Positions 1-7,303 of a stretch of DNA of 64,000 nt are shown piece after piece (position 1 is the stretch's first letter; each line of letters opens with the position of its first letter). The translations under genes and the position numbers were made by a program. Below the pieces are notes generated by a model, which saw only the letters and a list, made by a program, of their open reading frames with translations, was not told the DNA's origin and ran no database searches. Source of the DNA: Gracilimonas sp. (lineage in GTDB: Bacteria; Bacteroidota; Rhodothermia; Balneolales; Balneolaceae); NCBI RefSeq assembly GCF_014762685.1, contig NZ_JABURM010000006.1, positions 186,001 to 250,000 of the forward strand. The letters run 5' to 3'.

Positions 1-390
1 CCCTACTTCAGATTTTATCATCACTTTAAAAATCCGGTTGAAGGAATCCTGAAATTGAACAAAAACGGTAGTAGCTGACACAATTAAGAAACCCACACTT
101 ATAATCAGGTACAAAACACTTTGATTTTCAGTCTGAATAGTTTCAACCAATAACATTACAGCCTCAGAACTCTGCTGCCCGATGGTTTCATTTAAGAAAC
201 CGGTCAGCTCCCTCATCACGCTTTCATTCCCGACAAAAATCCCTGCGGTATACACGGCAATCATCACAATGGGAGCGATCGAGAACAAGGTATAAAAGGA
301 AACGGCAGCACTATACTGAAAGCCATTGTCTTCCATAAAAGCCCTGAAGCTTTTTAATAATGTATCTGTCGCCTCTTTTAAAAAATTCAT
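1..390 (-). CDS. YihY/BrkB family membrane protein (partial)
   Basis: The reverse strand reads as an uninterrupted frame of 130 codons from an ATG at 390 and runs off the window edge, so the C-terminal half is missing. The visible part begins MNFLKEATDTLLKSFRAFME and continues with SAAVSFYTLFSIAPIVMIAV and a second hydrophobic stretch before TTVFVQFQDSFNRIFKV. This is the usual N-terminal pattern of the YihY/BrkB family of inner-membrane proteins (once misnamed RNase BN), which have about six membrane segments and whose function is still unclear. It is transcribed away from the MATE gene end with about 105 bp between. Confidence 0.85.
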   Translation of the reverse strand, partial: MNFLKEATDTLLKSFRAFMEDNGFQYSAAVSFYTLFSIAPIVMIAVYTAGIFVGNESVMRELTGFLNETIGQQSSEAVMLLVETIQTENQSVLYLIISVGFLIVSATTVFVQFQDSFNRIFKVMIKSEVG

Positions 391-495
391 GCCTGTTTAT
401 TTAATTACATCAATGCAAGTATATGGATTAAATGTAATATCACCGCATACCATTCAGCTTAGAGAATGGTTCAAAGCCCGGTAGTGGTAATAACA

Positions 496-1797
496 TCAGG
501 AAGCCGAACCAAAAATCCTTGTTGGTGCATAAGCTGACAGAATCACTCCCCTGGCAACCATAAAAGCCGTCATTGCCATCCAAAGGGCATGTATACCTGC
601 AAACGGTTCACTGATAAAATATACCGGGACGAAAACGAGGGCGGTCGCAATCAGCATGGAATTACGCATGGCTCCGGTTGCCGTAGCTCCAATGTAAACA
701 CCGTCCCAAATAAAGCAGATGCTATTCACTACGGGAGCTACAATCAACCAAATAACCACCGTGGCGGCTACAGCGATTACATTTTCCTTGTCAGTAAAAA
801 GGGCAATAATTTCTGTATCAAATAGTGCATAAGTGATGGTTCCAAGTAACCCCAACCCAATTCCCCATAACATATTTGCCTTTACCGCTGATTTAAGCCT
901 GTTGTTATCCTCTGCCCCCTTAAATCTGCCGACCAGGCTTTCAGCAGCATAAGCAAAGCCATCTGTTCCATATGAGCTGATATACCACATTTGTAACAAA
1001 ATAGTGTTTGCAGCCAATACCACGTCCCCCATTTCTGCCGATTTTGCCGTAAAAAAAGCATAGGAGAAAATCAGGCATAAGGTGCGAATAACGATATCCC
1101 GATTAACTGAAAAGAACTTCTTTAGCTCTTCGGTTTCTATGAGTTCATTCCATTGTATATTTAATTTTACCCCGCCGTATTTTTTCTTATAAAGGATGAT
1201 TGCAAGCCCCAAAGCCAGGAAGCTGGCAACTAAACTCCCGGCAGCCACCCCATCTACTGTCATATTAAACCGGAACACAAAAATCAGATTTAGCACAATA
1301 TTTACAATGTTTAAGAAAATTGTGACCATCATGGGGTAGGTAGAGTTTTGCATGCCCAGAAACCAACCGTTCAGCCCAAACAATGCGAGGGTAGCCGGCG
1401 CCGCAAAAATACGTATATGGTAGTACAGGCGGGTATATTCCTCCACTTCAGGGGAAGCATTCACAAGATATAAGGAAATCTCGATGAGCGGGTACTGAAT
1501 AAGCAGGATGAATGCACTGCTTGCAGCGGCTACCAGCAATACCCGAAATAAAATAATGCGGGTTTTACGCTCTTGCTGTGCTCCGTAAGCCTGTGCAACC
1601 ATACCGGTTGTACCCATGCGAAGAAAGCCAAAACCCCAAAAAATGAAATCAAAAATAATGCTTCCCACAGCAATGGCTCCCAGGTAATAAACGTGCTCTA
1701 AATGCCCTACAACCGCGGTATCAATAGCTCCAAGGAGCGGAACAGACAGATTGCTAATGATATTAGGGATTGCGAGTCGGAGTATTTGCCGGTTCAA
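496..1797 (-). CDS. MATE family efflux transporter
   Basis: A 433-residue integral membrane protein with about twelve hydrophobic segments arranged as two six-helix halves. The N-terminus (MNRQILRLAIPNIISNLSVP, followed by a GAIDTAVVGHL block) is the hallmark of the DinF-like branch of MATE exporters, which use a Na+ or H+ gradient to expel organic cations or drugs. The start is TTG at 1797: an in-frame stop lies five codons upstream and no ATG lies between, while the sequence straight after TTG is the conserved family N-terminus. The substrate cannot be told from sequence. No partner gene is adjacent. Confidence 0.9.
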   Translation of the reverse strand: MNRQILRLAIPNIISNLSVPLLGAIDTAVVGHLEHVYYLGAIAVGSIIFDFIFWGFGFLRMGTTGMVAQAYGAQQERKTRIILFRVLLVAAASSAFILLIQYPLIEISLYLVNASPEVEEYTRLYYHIRIFAAPATLALFGLNGWFLGMQNSTYPMMVTIFLNIVNIVLNLIFVFRFNMTVDGVAAGSLVASFLALGLAIILYKKKYGGVKLNIQWNELIETEELKKFFSVNRDIVIRTLCLIFSYAFFTAKSAEMGDVVLAANTILLQMWYISSYGTDGFAYAAESLVGRFKGAEDNNRLKSAVKANMLWGIGLGLLGTITYALFDTEIIALFTDKENVIAVAATVVIWLIVAPVVNSICFIWDGVYIGATATGAMRNSMLIATALVFVPVYFISEPFAGIHALWMAMTAFMVARGVILSAYAPTRIFGSAS

Positions 1798-1973
1798 ATA
1801 AACAGTGATTTAGGGGGTTAAAATTGGCAGCTTAAAATAACAGCTGAAAAAGAAATATGAATTCATATTTTTGAATGCTTTAGAAAGTTGCATATCTATG
1901 GGTGTGCGTGTATTTTCTTTCTCCGAAATTTTATTGGGACAGAAACATAATTATTTAACTCATTGCTTTTCAC

Positions 1974-2447
1974 ATGGACATTGATACACGTAATAAAATT
2001 CTTACAATAGTACTTGGAATCATCATTCTTGGGCTTACTTACTGGCTTTATGATTCATTGGTAACTCCCTACCAGGAAGTTAAAGAGAGGGAAGCCATGA
2101 CTGAGAAAGTCCGGCAGCGGATGTTAGATACCAAAGATGCTCTCATTCAGTATGAAAACCGTCATGATACTTTTCCGCCAACAGAAGGCGGTCTTGACAG
2201 TCTGGTTAAATTTCTGAAAACCGACTCCATGATGATTGCTATGGCTGATACTCTTTTTGGGAAAACCTTTGATGTTTTCAATCCGGATTCACTGGTATAT
2301 TCTCCCCGGCCTCCTTTTCCAAAATTTGAATACACATTGAACGACACTCTTCGCCCTCAGATATATCTGCTCGAAGATCCGGGTTCTGACGATACGATAG
2401 GAAGTCTCGAACGTACTACGATGCGTAATGCTCCAAACTGGAATTAA
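1974..2447 (+). CDS. membrane-anchored GspG-like protein, unknown function
   Basis: 157 residues. A single N-terminal membrane segment (about residues 9-27) is followed by a short coiled region and a periplasmic domain. The stretch around residues 50-70 (RHDTFPPTEGGLDSLVKFL) resembles the part of type II secretion major pseudopilins (GspG) that reads YPTTEQGLxALV, but no prepilin-peptidase site (GFTLxE) is visible, so it may be a domain relative and not a processed pilin. Its stop overlaps the start of the DUF3822 gene by one base (TAATG), which suggests translational coupling. The GspG link is inferred from pattern only. Confidence 0.7.
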   Translation: MDIDTRNKILTIVLGIIILGLTYWLYDSLVTPYQEVKEREAMTEKVRQRMLDTKDALIQYENRHDTFPPTEGGLDSLVKFLKTDSMMIAMADTLFGKTFDVFNPDSLVYSPRPPFPKFEYTLNDTLRPQIYLLEDPGSDDTIGSLERTTMRNAPNWN

Positions 2448-3307
2448 TGGATGACGCTTCTGCAAATTTAGGTGTTTGTTTTTTCTCGGATCGCCTCTTT
2501 TATTCGATCAATGATCCGGAAAAAGACAAGCACCTTTTTCGTATAGGCTCCTTCGACTTTAATTTCAATGTAATTGACGCTATTACCCGTCAGCACAAAG
2601 ATCACTTTCCGCACATCCTCTCTACCTTCGACCGCTTCCGTACCGATCATAATATAAAATCAGTCCGGGCTCTTACCCATCCCGCTCACGAATGCTGGAC
2701 GGTTTTCCCAAAAGTAGTGTACGACAATGCCGATGAGCGTGAAGATCATCTCGCCATCTTGATGAAAGGGGTAGAACGTGAACACATTGAACCTACCTGG
2801 CACGGGCTTCATAACGGTGAATACAAGTTTTTATCCGTTCGACGCCGAAATCTTATGGCAGGATTCGATGAACTGACTACCCAGGTTGCCACTACCGATT
2901 TTAACAGTGATTTTGAAATGGCACACAAATGGTCTGCATTCTCAAAGCCCGGAGGATCTTTCCTTATGATTGGCTGTCACGAAAATGTTATTTCCATTAC
3001 CTCTTTTTTACTAGGGAAATTCAGAGCCGCTACTTACATCTCTTTTGATCAGCCCGAAGACCTCCCTTATCATTGGTTGCAGCATTCAGCCAATTCAAGC
3101 TGGATGCGCGGAATTCACGAAACCATTTACCTTTTTGGGCATCAGTGCCACGAAGTAGAACAAGCTCTTCAGGGTTTTTGGGATGATTCTGCTGAAATAA
3201 CCAAACTCAATTCCCTCGAAGCCATTGGTGTTCAGGCCGAAGAAAAAACCTACGGGTTTGACCTCGCCGCCGCTTTTCCCGCTATCCTCCTCAGCCTCGA
3301 TTTTTGA
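2447..3307 (+). CDS. DUF3822 family protein
   Basis: A 286-residue soluble protein that I recognise as DUF3822, a family found in Bacteroidota and relatives, usually directly before rsmD and coaD as here. No catalytic motif can be assigned. It starts one base inside the stop of the preceding gene and lies 86 bp before rsmD, with the gap filled by a perfect inverted repeat. The conserved neighbourhood points to a housekeeping role, but none is established. Confidence 0.8.
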   Translation: MDDASANLGVCFFSDRLFYSINDPEKDKHLFRIGSFDFNFNVIDAITRQHKDHFPHILSTFDRFRTDHNIKSVRALTHPAHECWTVFPKVVYDNADEREDHLAILMKGVEREHIEPTWHGLHNGEYKFLSVRRRNLMAGFDELTTQVATTDFNSDFEMAHKWSAFSKPGGSFLMIGCHENVISITSFLLGKFRAATYISFDQPEDLPYHWLQHSANSSWMRGIHETIYLFGHQCHEVEQALQGFWDDSAEITKLNSLEAIGVQAEEKTYGFDLAAAFPAILLSLDF

Positions 3308-3326
3308 ATTGGAATGTTAAATGCTC

Positions 3327-3374
3327 AGTTTTAAATGTTAAATTAAAGGAGACTTTCATTTAACATTTAAAACT
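3327..3374. repeat. intergenic palindrome, TTAAATG family, copy 1
   Basis: The arms AGTTTTAAATGTTAAAT (3327-3343) and ATTTAACATTTAAAACT (3358-3374) are a perfect 17-bp inverted repeat. Inside them AAAG/CTTT adds a further inner stem. Just upstream (3312-3323) the word GAATGTTAAATG occurs again. Related copies lie at 44617-44696 and 63955-64000. It sits between DUF3822 and rsmD and has no T-tract of an ordinary terminator. Confidence 0.85.
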
Positions 3375-3393
3375 TAAAATCACTCGTTCCGCC

Positions 3394-3948
3394 ATGCGGA
3401 TAATTACCGGAAAATTAAAAGGACGTCACTTTAACATCCCAAAAGGACTGGATGTACGTCCCACTACCGATCGTACGAAGGAAAGCATTTTCAACCTGAT
3501 TGAAGCTCGCGTTTTCATGGAGGGGACCATTATTTTAGACCTTTTTGCAGGTTCGGGAAACCTTGGCTTTGAGGCTATTTCGCGTGGGGCCAAACACGTG
3601 ACGGCCGTAGAGCAAGATCCTCAAAATGTAAAACAGATTGAAAAAACGGCCAAGCAGTTTGATATCGACAAACAAATGCGCATCGTTTGCTCTGATGTGC
3701 AGCGTTTCCTGAATGGCATGGCAACCCCTCATCATTTTATCTTTTGTGACCCCCCTTACGACTATCCTTTTTTGGATGAAATGATTGAACAGGTGCTATC
3801 CGAAAATTGGCTAACCGATGAAGGCTGGCTTATGCTGGAACACGACAAATACAAAGATTTCACCGATCACCCGCATTGTTCTTTTTCTAAAGCTTATGGC
3901 AGAACCATTGTTAGCATCTTTGAAAAGCATCCGGTAGATTCAAAATAG
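3394..3948 (+). CDS. rsmD: 16S rRNA (guanine(966)-N(2))-methyltransferase RsmD
   Basis: 184 residues with the RsmD layout: the N-terminal MRIITGKLKGRHF that contacts RNA, a SAM-binding loop LDLFAGSGNLGFEAISRGA (about residues 48-66), and the catalytic N6/N2-amino MTase motif DPPY (about residue 118). The family transfers a methyl group from SAM to N2 of G966 in 16S rRNA during 30S assembly. It precedes coaD by 57 bp, a pairing conserved in very many bacteria. The start is an ATG only just past the upstream palindrome. Confidence 0.95.
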   Translation: MRIITGKLKGRHFNIPKGLDVRPTTDRTKESIFNLIEARVFMEGTIILDLFAGSGNLGFEAISRGAKHVTAVEQDPQNVKQIEKTAKQFDIDKQMRIVCSDVQRFLNGMATPHHFIFCDPPYDYPFLDEMIEQVLSENWLTDEGWLMLEHDKYKDFTDHPHCSFSKAYGRTIVSIFEKHPVDSK

Positions 3949-4005
3949 GATTATGTACATTGTTTCGATTAATAGATTTTTGATTTGAACAGCTAAATCA
4001 CACGT

Positions 4006-4497
4006 ATGAAAACAATTGCCTTATACCCCGGTTCTTTCGACCCTATGACCAATGGGCACCTCGATATCCTTGAGCGTGCCACCAAATTATTTGACCGTGT
4101 AATTGTGACTGTAGCAGTAAATAATCGTAAGGAAGCTGTCTTTTCAGGGGATGAGCGTATTGAACTTATAGAAACTTGTATAGCCGGTAAAGAGTGGAGT
4201 AAGAACGTTGAAGTAAAACAATTTACAGGATTGCTTGTTGATCACGCAAAAAAGATGAATGCAAATACCTTGGTTCGTGGCGTTCGGCAAATTTCAGATT
4301 TTGAATACGAATTCCGTATGGCTCTCACCAACAAAAGGCTGGCTCCAAATATAGACACTGTTTTTCTGATGCCGGACGAAGAATTTACTTTCATCTCTGC
4401 ATCTATTGTTAAAGAAGTAGCCTACTGGGATGGGGACTTGAGTTCCTTTGTACCTAAAGCGGTAGCTGAAGCCCTGAAGAAGAAATTTAGGAAATAA
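4006..4497 (+). CDS. coaD: phosphopantetheine adenylyltransferase
   Basis: 163 residues, the normal length. The nucleotidyltransferase signature is plain: YPGSFDPMTNGHLDIL near the N-terminus carries the TxGH motif, and FISASIVKEVA near residue 130 is the ISSTxVRE-like motif in slightly altered form. CoaD adenylates 4'-phosphopantetheine to dephospho-CoA, the penultimate step of CoA synthesis. It lies downstream of rsmD in the usual order. Confidence 0.96.
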   Translation: MKTIALYPGSFDPMTNGHLDILERATKLFDRVIVTVAVNNRKEAVFSGDERIELIETCIAGKEWSKNVEVKQFTGLLVDHAKKMNANTLVRGVRQISDFEYEFRMALTNKRLAPNIDTVFLMPDEEFTFISASIVKEVAYWDGDLSSFVPKAVAEALKKKFRK

Positions 4498-4606
4498 GGA
4501 ATTAAAGATTATTCTCTTATCTGCCTATCAACTTATTTCCTGTCAACGTCTTATATTCATTACACCCTCAGGATAATCTCACACACTTATATCATTTTTT
4601 AAATAC

Positions 4607-5800
4607 ATGATCTCAACACGTGCACAAAATTTACAGCCATCAGCCACCCTTAAAGTCACCGGCCGTGCCAAAGAACTGAAGCGACAGGGCAAATCCATTG
4701 TTTCCCTAAGTGCGGGGGAACCCGACTTTAAAACTCCAAAACATATTTGTGATGCCGCTATCAAAGCTATTGAAGATGGCTTTCACGGTTACACCATGAA
4801 TCCGGGTACTCCTGAATTACGAGAAGCTATTTGTGCAAAGTTAAAAAGGGATAACAACCTGGACTACGATCCTTCACAAATTATCTGTTCCAATGGTGCC
4901 AAACAGTCCGTTGGCTTCAGCATTCTTGCATTGGTTAATCCCGGTGATGAAGTGATCATTCCTTCCCCTTACTGGGTTTCCTATCCCGAAATGACTCGCT
5001 TGGCCGAGGGTACCTCTGTAGTTGTCCGCACTTCTTTTGAGAACAATTTTAAACTAACCCCGGAGCAACTTGAAGATGCCATTACCGACAAAACCAAAGC
5101 ACTGATTTTGTGCTCTCCATCCAACCCTACCGGGGCTCAATACACCAAAGAAGAACTTGAAGGATTAGCCGGCGTGTTAAGAAAGTATCCTCAGGTGTAT
5201 GTGATTTCCGATGAAATCTATGAGTATATCGTATTTGAAGGCGAGCACGTAAGCATTTTAAATGTAGCACCTGATTTAAAAGACCGTGTAATTTTAATCA
5301 ACGGATTCTCCAAAGGATTTGCCATGACCGGATGGAGGCTGGGATACCTTGCAGCTCATCATGATATTGTAAACGCAGTTTCCAAAATTCAAAGTCAGGA
5401 GACTTCGGCTCCCTCCTCCATTTCTCAAAAAGCCGGTGAAGCTGCTTACACCGGGAATTTGGACGAAGTCAAAGCCATGCGGGATCAGTTCAAAAAACGC
5501 CGCGATTATCTGGTTAAAGCCTTGAATGCAATAGACGGCATAAACTGCTTTACCCCGGGAGGTGCCTTCTATGTATTTCCTGACATCTCTCACTATATCG
5601 GCACCAAAAAACCCGATGGCTCTGCCATTGAATCCTCTACCGATCTCTGCCTATACTTGCTCGATGAATTCGGGCTGGCCCTTGTTCCGGGTGATGCCTT
5701 CGGTGAACCCAACGGCATCCGCCTGAGTTATGCTGCATCTATGGACGATCTTAAAGAAGCAATGGATAGATTGGGGAAAGGACTGGCAGATTTGACTTAA
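4607..5800 (+). CDS. pyridoxal phosphate-dependent aminotransferase (aspartate type)
   Basis: 397 residues, a class I/II fold-type I aminotransferase of the Iγ aspartate aminotransferase kind. Visible are the substrate loop SLSAGEPDFKTPKHI, the SNPTGAQYTKEEL block that includes the PLP-ring Asn, the SDEIYEYIVF strand, the PLP-lysine motif GFSKGFAMTGWRLGY (about residue 237) and a carboxylate-binding Arg in GIRLSYA near the C-terminus. It most likely moves amino groups between aspartate and 2-oxoglutarate; aromatic or prephenate specificity cannot be excluded. Confidence 0.92.
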   Translation: MISTRAQNLQPSATLKVTGRAKELKRQGKSIVSLSAGEPDFKTPKHICDAAIKAIEDGFHGYTMNPGTPELREAICAKLKRDNNLDYDPSQIICSNGAKQSVGFSILALVNPGDEVIIPSPYWVSYPEMTRLAEGTSVVVRTSFENNFKLTPEQLEDAITDKTKALILCSPSNPTGAQYTKEELEGLAGVLRKYPQVYVISDEIYEYIVFEGEHVSILNVAPDLKDRVILINGFSKGFAMTGWRLGYLAAHHDIVNAVSKIQSQETSAPSSISQKAGEAAYTGNLDEVKAMRDQFKKRRDYLVKALNAIDGINCFTPGGAFYVFPDISHYIGTKKPDGSAIESSTDLCLYLLDEFGLALVPGDAFGEPNGIRLSYAASMDDLKEAMDRLGKGLADLT

Positions 5801-5869
5801 AGAATGCAAAATGGCATAAAATTTGATAGACCCTATTCGTAAATCATCAATTTAAAATCATCAATCAAA

Positions 5870-6163
5870 ATGCCCACTTACGAATATAAAAGAGAAGACG
5901 GAACCACTTTTGAGATTGTCCAGAAAATGAGTGAAGATGCCCTGACAACTTGTCCAACTACCGGGCAAAAAGTAAAGCGGATCATTTCCGGCGGTGGCGG
6001 AGTGGTTTATAAAGGCGAAGGCTGGTACGTGACTGATTACAAAGATGGCGGACGGAAATCAGCTTCAACTCCACCCGCTGATTCTACTGAAAATGGTGCT
6101 TCAGAGTCTAAAGCCGTGACGCCAAAAAATGATTCGGCAAAAGAAACTAAGTCAACCCAGTAA
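5870..6163 (+). CDS. FmdB-like small protein lacking zinc-ribbon cysteines
   Basis: 97 residues. The first 60 align by eye with the FmdB/CxxC_CXXC_SSSS family: MPTYEYK, an aromatic and FEIVQKMSEDA, then VKRIISGGGGVVYKGEGWYVTDY. The family normally has two CxxC knuckles. Here the first is replaced by REDG and only one Cys of the second survives (CPTTGQKV). The C-terminal 35 residues are a Ser/Thr/Lys/Glu-rich tail without fold. The function of the family is unclear. The gene stands alone between an aminotransferase and a GbsR regulator. Confidence 0.8.
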   Translation: MPTYEYKREDGTTFEIVQKMSEDALTTCPTTGQKVKRIISGGGGVVYKGEGWYVTDYKDGGRKSASTPPADSTENGASESKAVTPKNDSAKETKSTQ

Positions 6164-6191
6164 CCTTTTGAATATTCAATAACCAACCCGG

Positions 6192-6242
6192 AATAATCAA
6201 TATCCAAGTGTCTTCTGTATTGATTATTGGATATTGATTATT
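6192..6242. repeat. inverted plus tandem repeat upstream of the GbsR gene
   Basis: The 16-bp arms 6192-6207 (AATAATCAATATCCAA) and 6227-6242 (TTGGATATTGATTATT) are perfectly complementary. The right side is also tandemly repeated with a 14-bp period (ATTGATTATTGGAT, about 6220-6247) and then decays into further GGATATT words up to 6256. The array runs to within ten bases of the proposed ATG of the regulator gene. Confidence 0.8.
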
Positions 6243-6264
6243 GGATATTGGATATTCTATAACC

Positions 6265-6837
6265 ATGAAACACTCGCCAGCATATCAGGAAGCACTCGAC
6301 CAATTTGTTCTACTTTGGGGTGAAATGGCATCCGCATGGGGCATCAACAAAACCATGTCTCAGATCCATGCTTTGCTCTACGCTGAATCTCACCCGCTGG
6401 ACACTGATACCATTATGGAAACCCTGGGAATCAGCCGGGGAAATGCCAACATGAACCTCCGGCGCTTGCTGGACTGGGAACTCATTCATAAAGAACATTA
6501 TAAGGGAGATCGAAAAGATTACTTCTCTGCCGAAACCGATGTTTGGAAGATTGTATCAACCATTATTCGGGAACGACAACAGCGAGAAATTGCGCCAATT
6601 CGTGAAAACCTTCAGAAGTGTTTGGAAACTCTTGAGGCGGGCGGGCTTAATGATGAAGAAAGTAAGGAATTCAAAGTACGTATTGAGAACTATATGGAGT
6701 TTCTCGAAATGTTTGAGCGCTTTACTGATGCACTGTTGCCATATATCAACAAAAAGAATTTGGGTTTCCTGAAACAACTTGTGAAACTCGTGGAAGTAAA
6801 AGAATCATTGACCGGAAAGAAGAAAGAGAATGACTAA
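6265..6837 (+). CDS. GbsR/MarR family transcriptional regulator
   Basis: 190 residues from the ATG at 6265. An upstream TTG in frame (6241) lies inside the repeat array and is less likely. The N-terminal half is a winged helix: MSQIHALLYAESHPLDTDTI, then helix-turn-helix LGISRGNANMNLRRLLDWELI, then a wing HYKGDRKDYFSAE. The C-terminal half is helical and probably dimerises. GbsR relatives control osmoprotectant or envelope genes in other bacteria, but the target here is unknown. The end overlaps yraN by 8 bp, so the two are probably co-translated. Confidence 0.88.
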   Translation: MKHSPAYQEALDQFVLLWGEMASAWGINKTMSQIHALLYAESHPLDTDTIMETLGISRGNANMNLRRLLDWELIHKEHYKGDRKDYFSAETDVWKIVSTIIRERQQREIAPIRENLQKCLETLEAGGLNDEESKEFKVRIENYMEFLEMFERFTDALLPYINKKNLGFLKQLVKLVEVKESLTGKKKEND

Positions 6838-7195
6838 AAAGTCACACCGAGAAATTGGCAATGAAGCCGAAGAATTAGCCTGTGTTTACCTGGAGTCTAA
6901 AGGCTGGAGAATCCTTGAACGAAATTACTTTTTCGAACATGCTGAAGTAGATATAGTAGCTTATGATGATACAGCCATTGTTTTTGTAGAAGTAAAAATG
7001 AGGTCTTCCACTAAATTTGGCCAACCGATGGAATATGTTACCGAAGAAAAAGTTAAAAATGTATTCAAAGCCTCTGAAGCCTGGATGTATGAACGAAAGA
7101 TGGAAGGATCTCCCATGCGGTTTGATATCATCGGCATTGTGCAAAAAAAGAATGAAGCCCCGGAATTTAATCATATAGAAGATGCATTTAGATAG
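6830..7195 (+). CDS. YraN/UPF0102 family nuclease-like protein
   Basis: 121 residues with the UPF0102 pattern: GNEAEELACVYLESKGWRIL, then AEVDIVAYDD and VFVEVKMRSSTKFG. The D...ExK spacing is the PD-(D/E)XK nuclease core. The physiological role of the family is not settled; a link to DNA processing is often proposed. It overlaps the GbsR gene by 8 bp. Confidence 0.92.
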   Translation: MTKKSHREIGNEAEELACVYLESKGWRILERNYFFEHAEVDIVAYDDTAIVFVEVKMRSSTKFGQPMEYVTEEKVKNVFKASEAWMYERKMEGSPMRFDIIGIVQKKNEAPEFNHIEDAFR

Positions 7196-7202
7196 GTAAA
7201 AA

Positions 7203-7264
7203 GATTAGGTTTTAGGTGCGAGGTGTTAGGTTTTAGAAAAAGCACTAACACCTAAAACCTCGCA
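7203..7264. repeat. intergenic inverted repeat of the TTAGGTTTTAGGTG type
   Basis: AGGTTTTAGGTG (7207-7218) pairs perfectly with CACCTAAAACCT (7249-7260). An alternative pairing joins TGCGAGGT (7217-7224) to ACCTCGCA (7257-7264). The words AGGTTTTAG and GGTGTTAG are re-used in both arms, so several slipped hairpins are possible. It fills the gap between yraN and polX. Confidence 0.8.
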
Positions 7265-7303
7265 TCTTATTTCAATATTTTAAATACCCAATTCAAAATT
7301 TCC

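Noticed and set aside
6192-6258. CRISPR-like array
   Set aside because: The repeat unit is 14 bp, directly abutting without spacers, and no cas gene is in the window.
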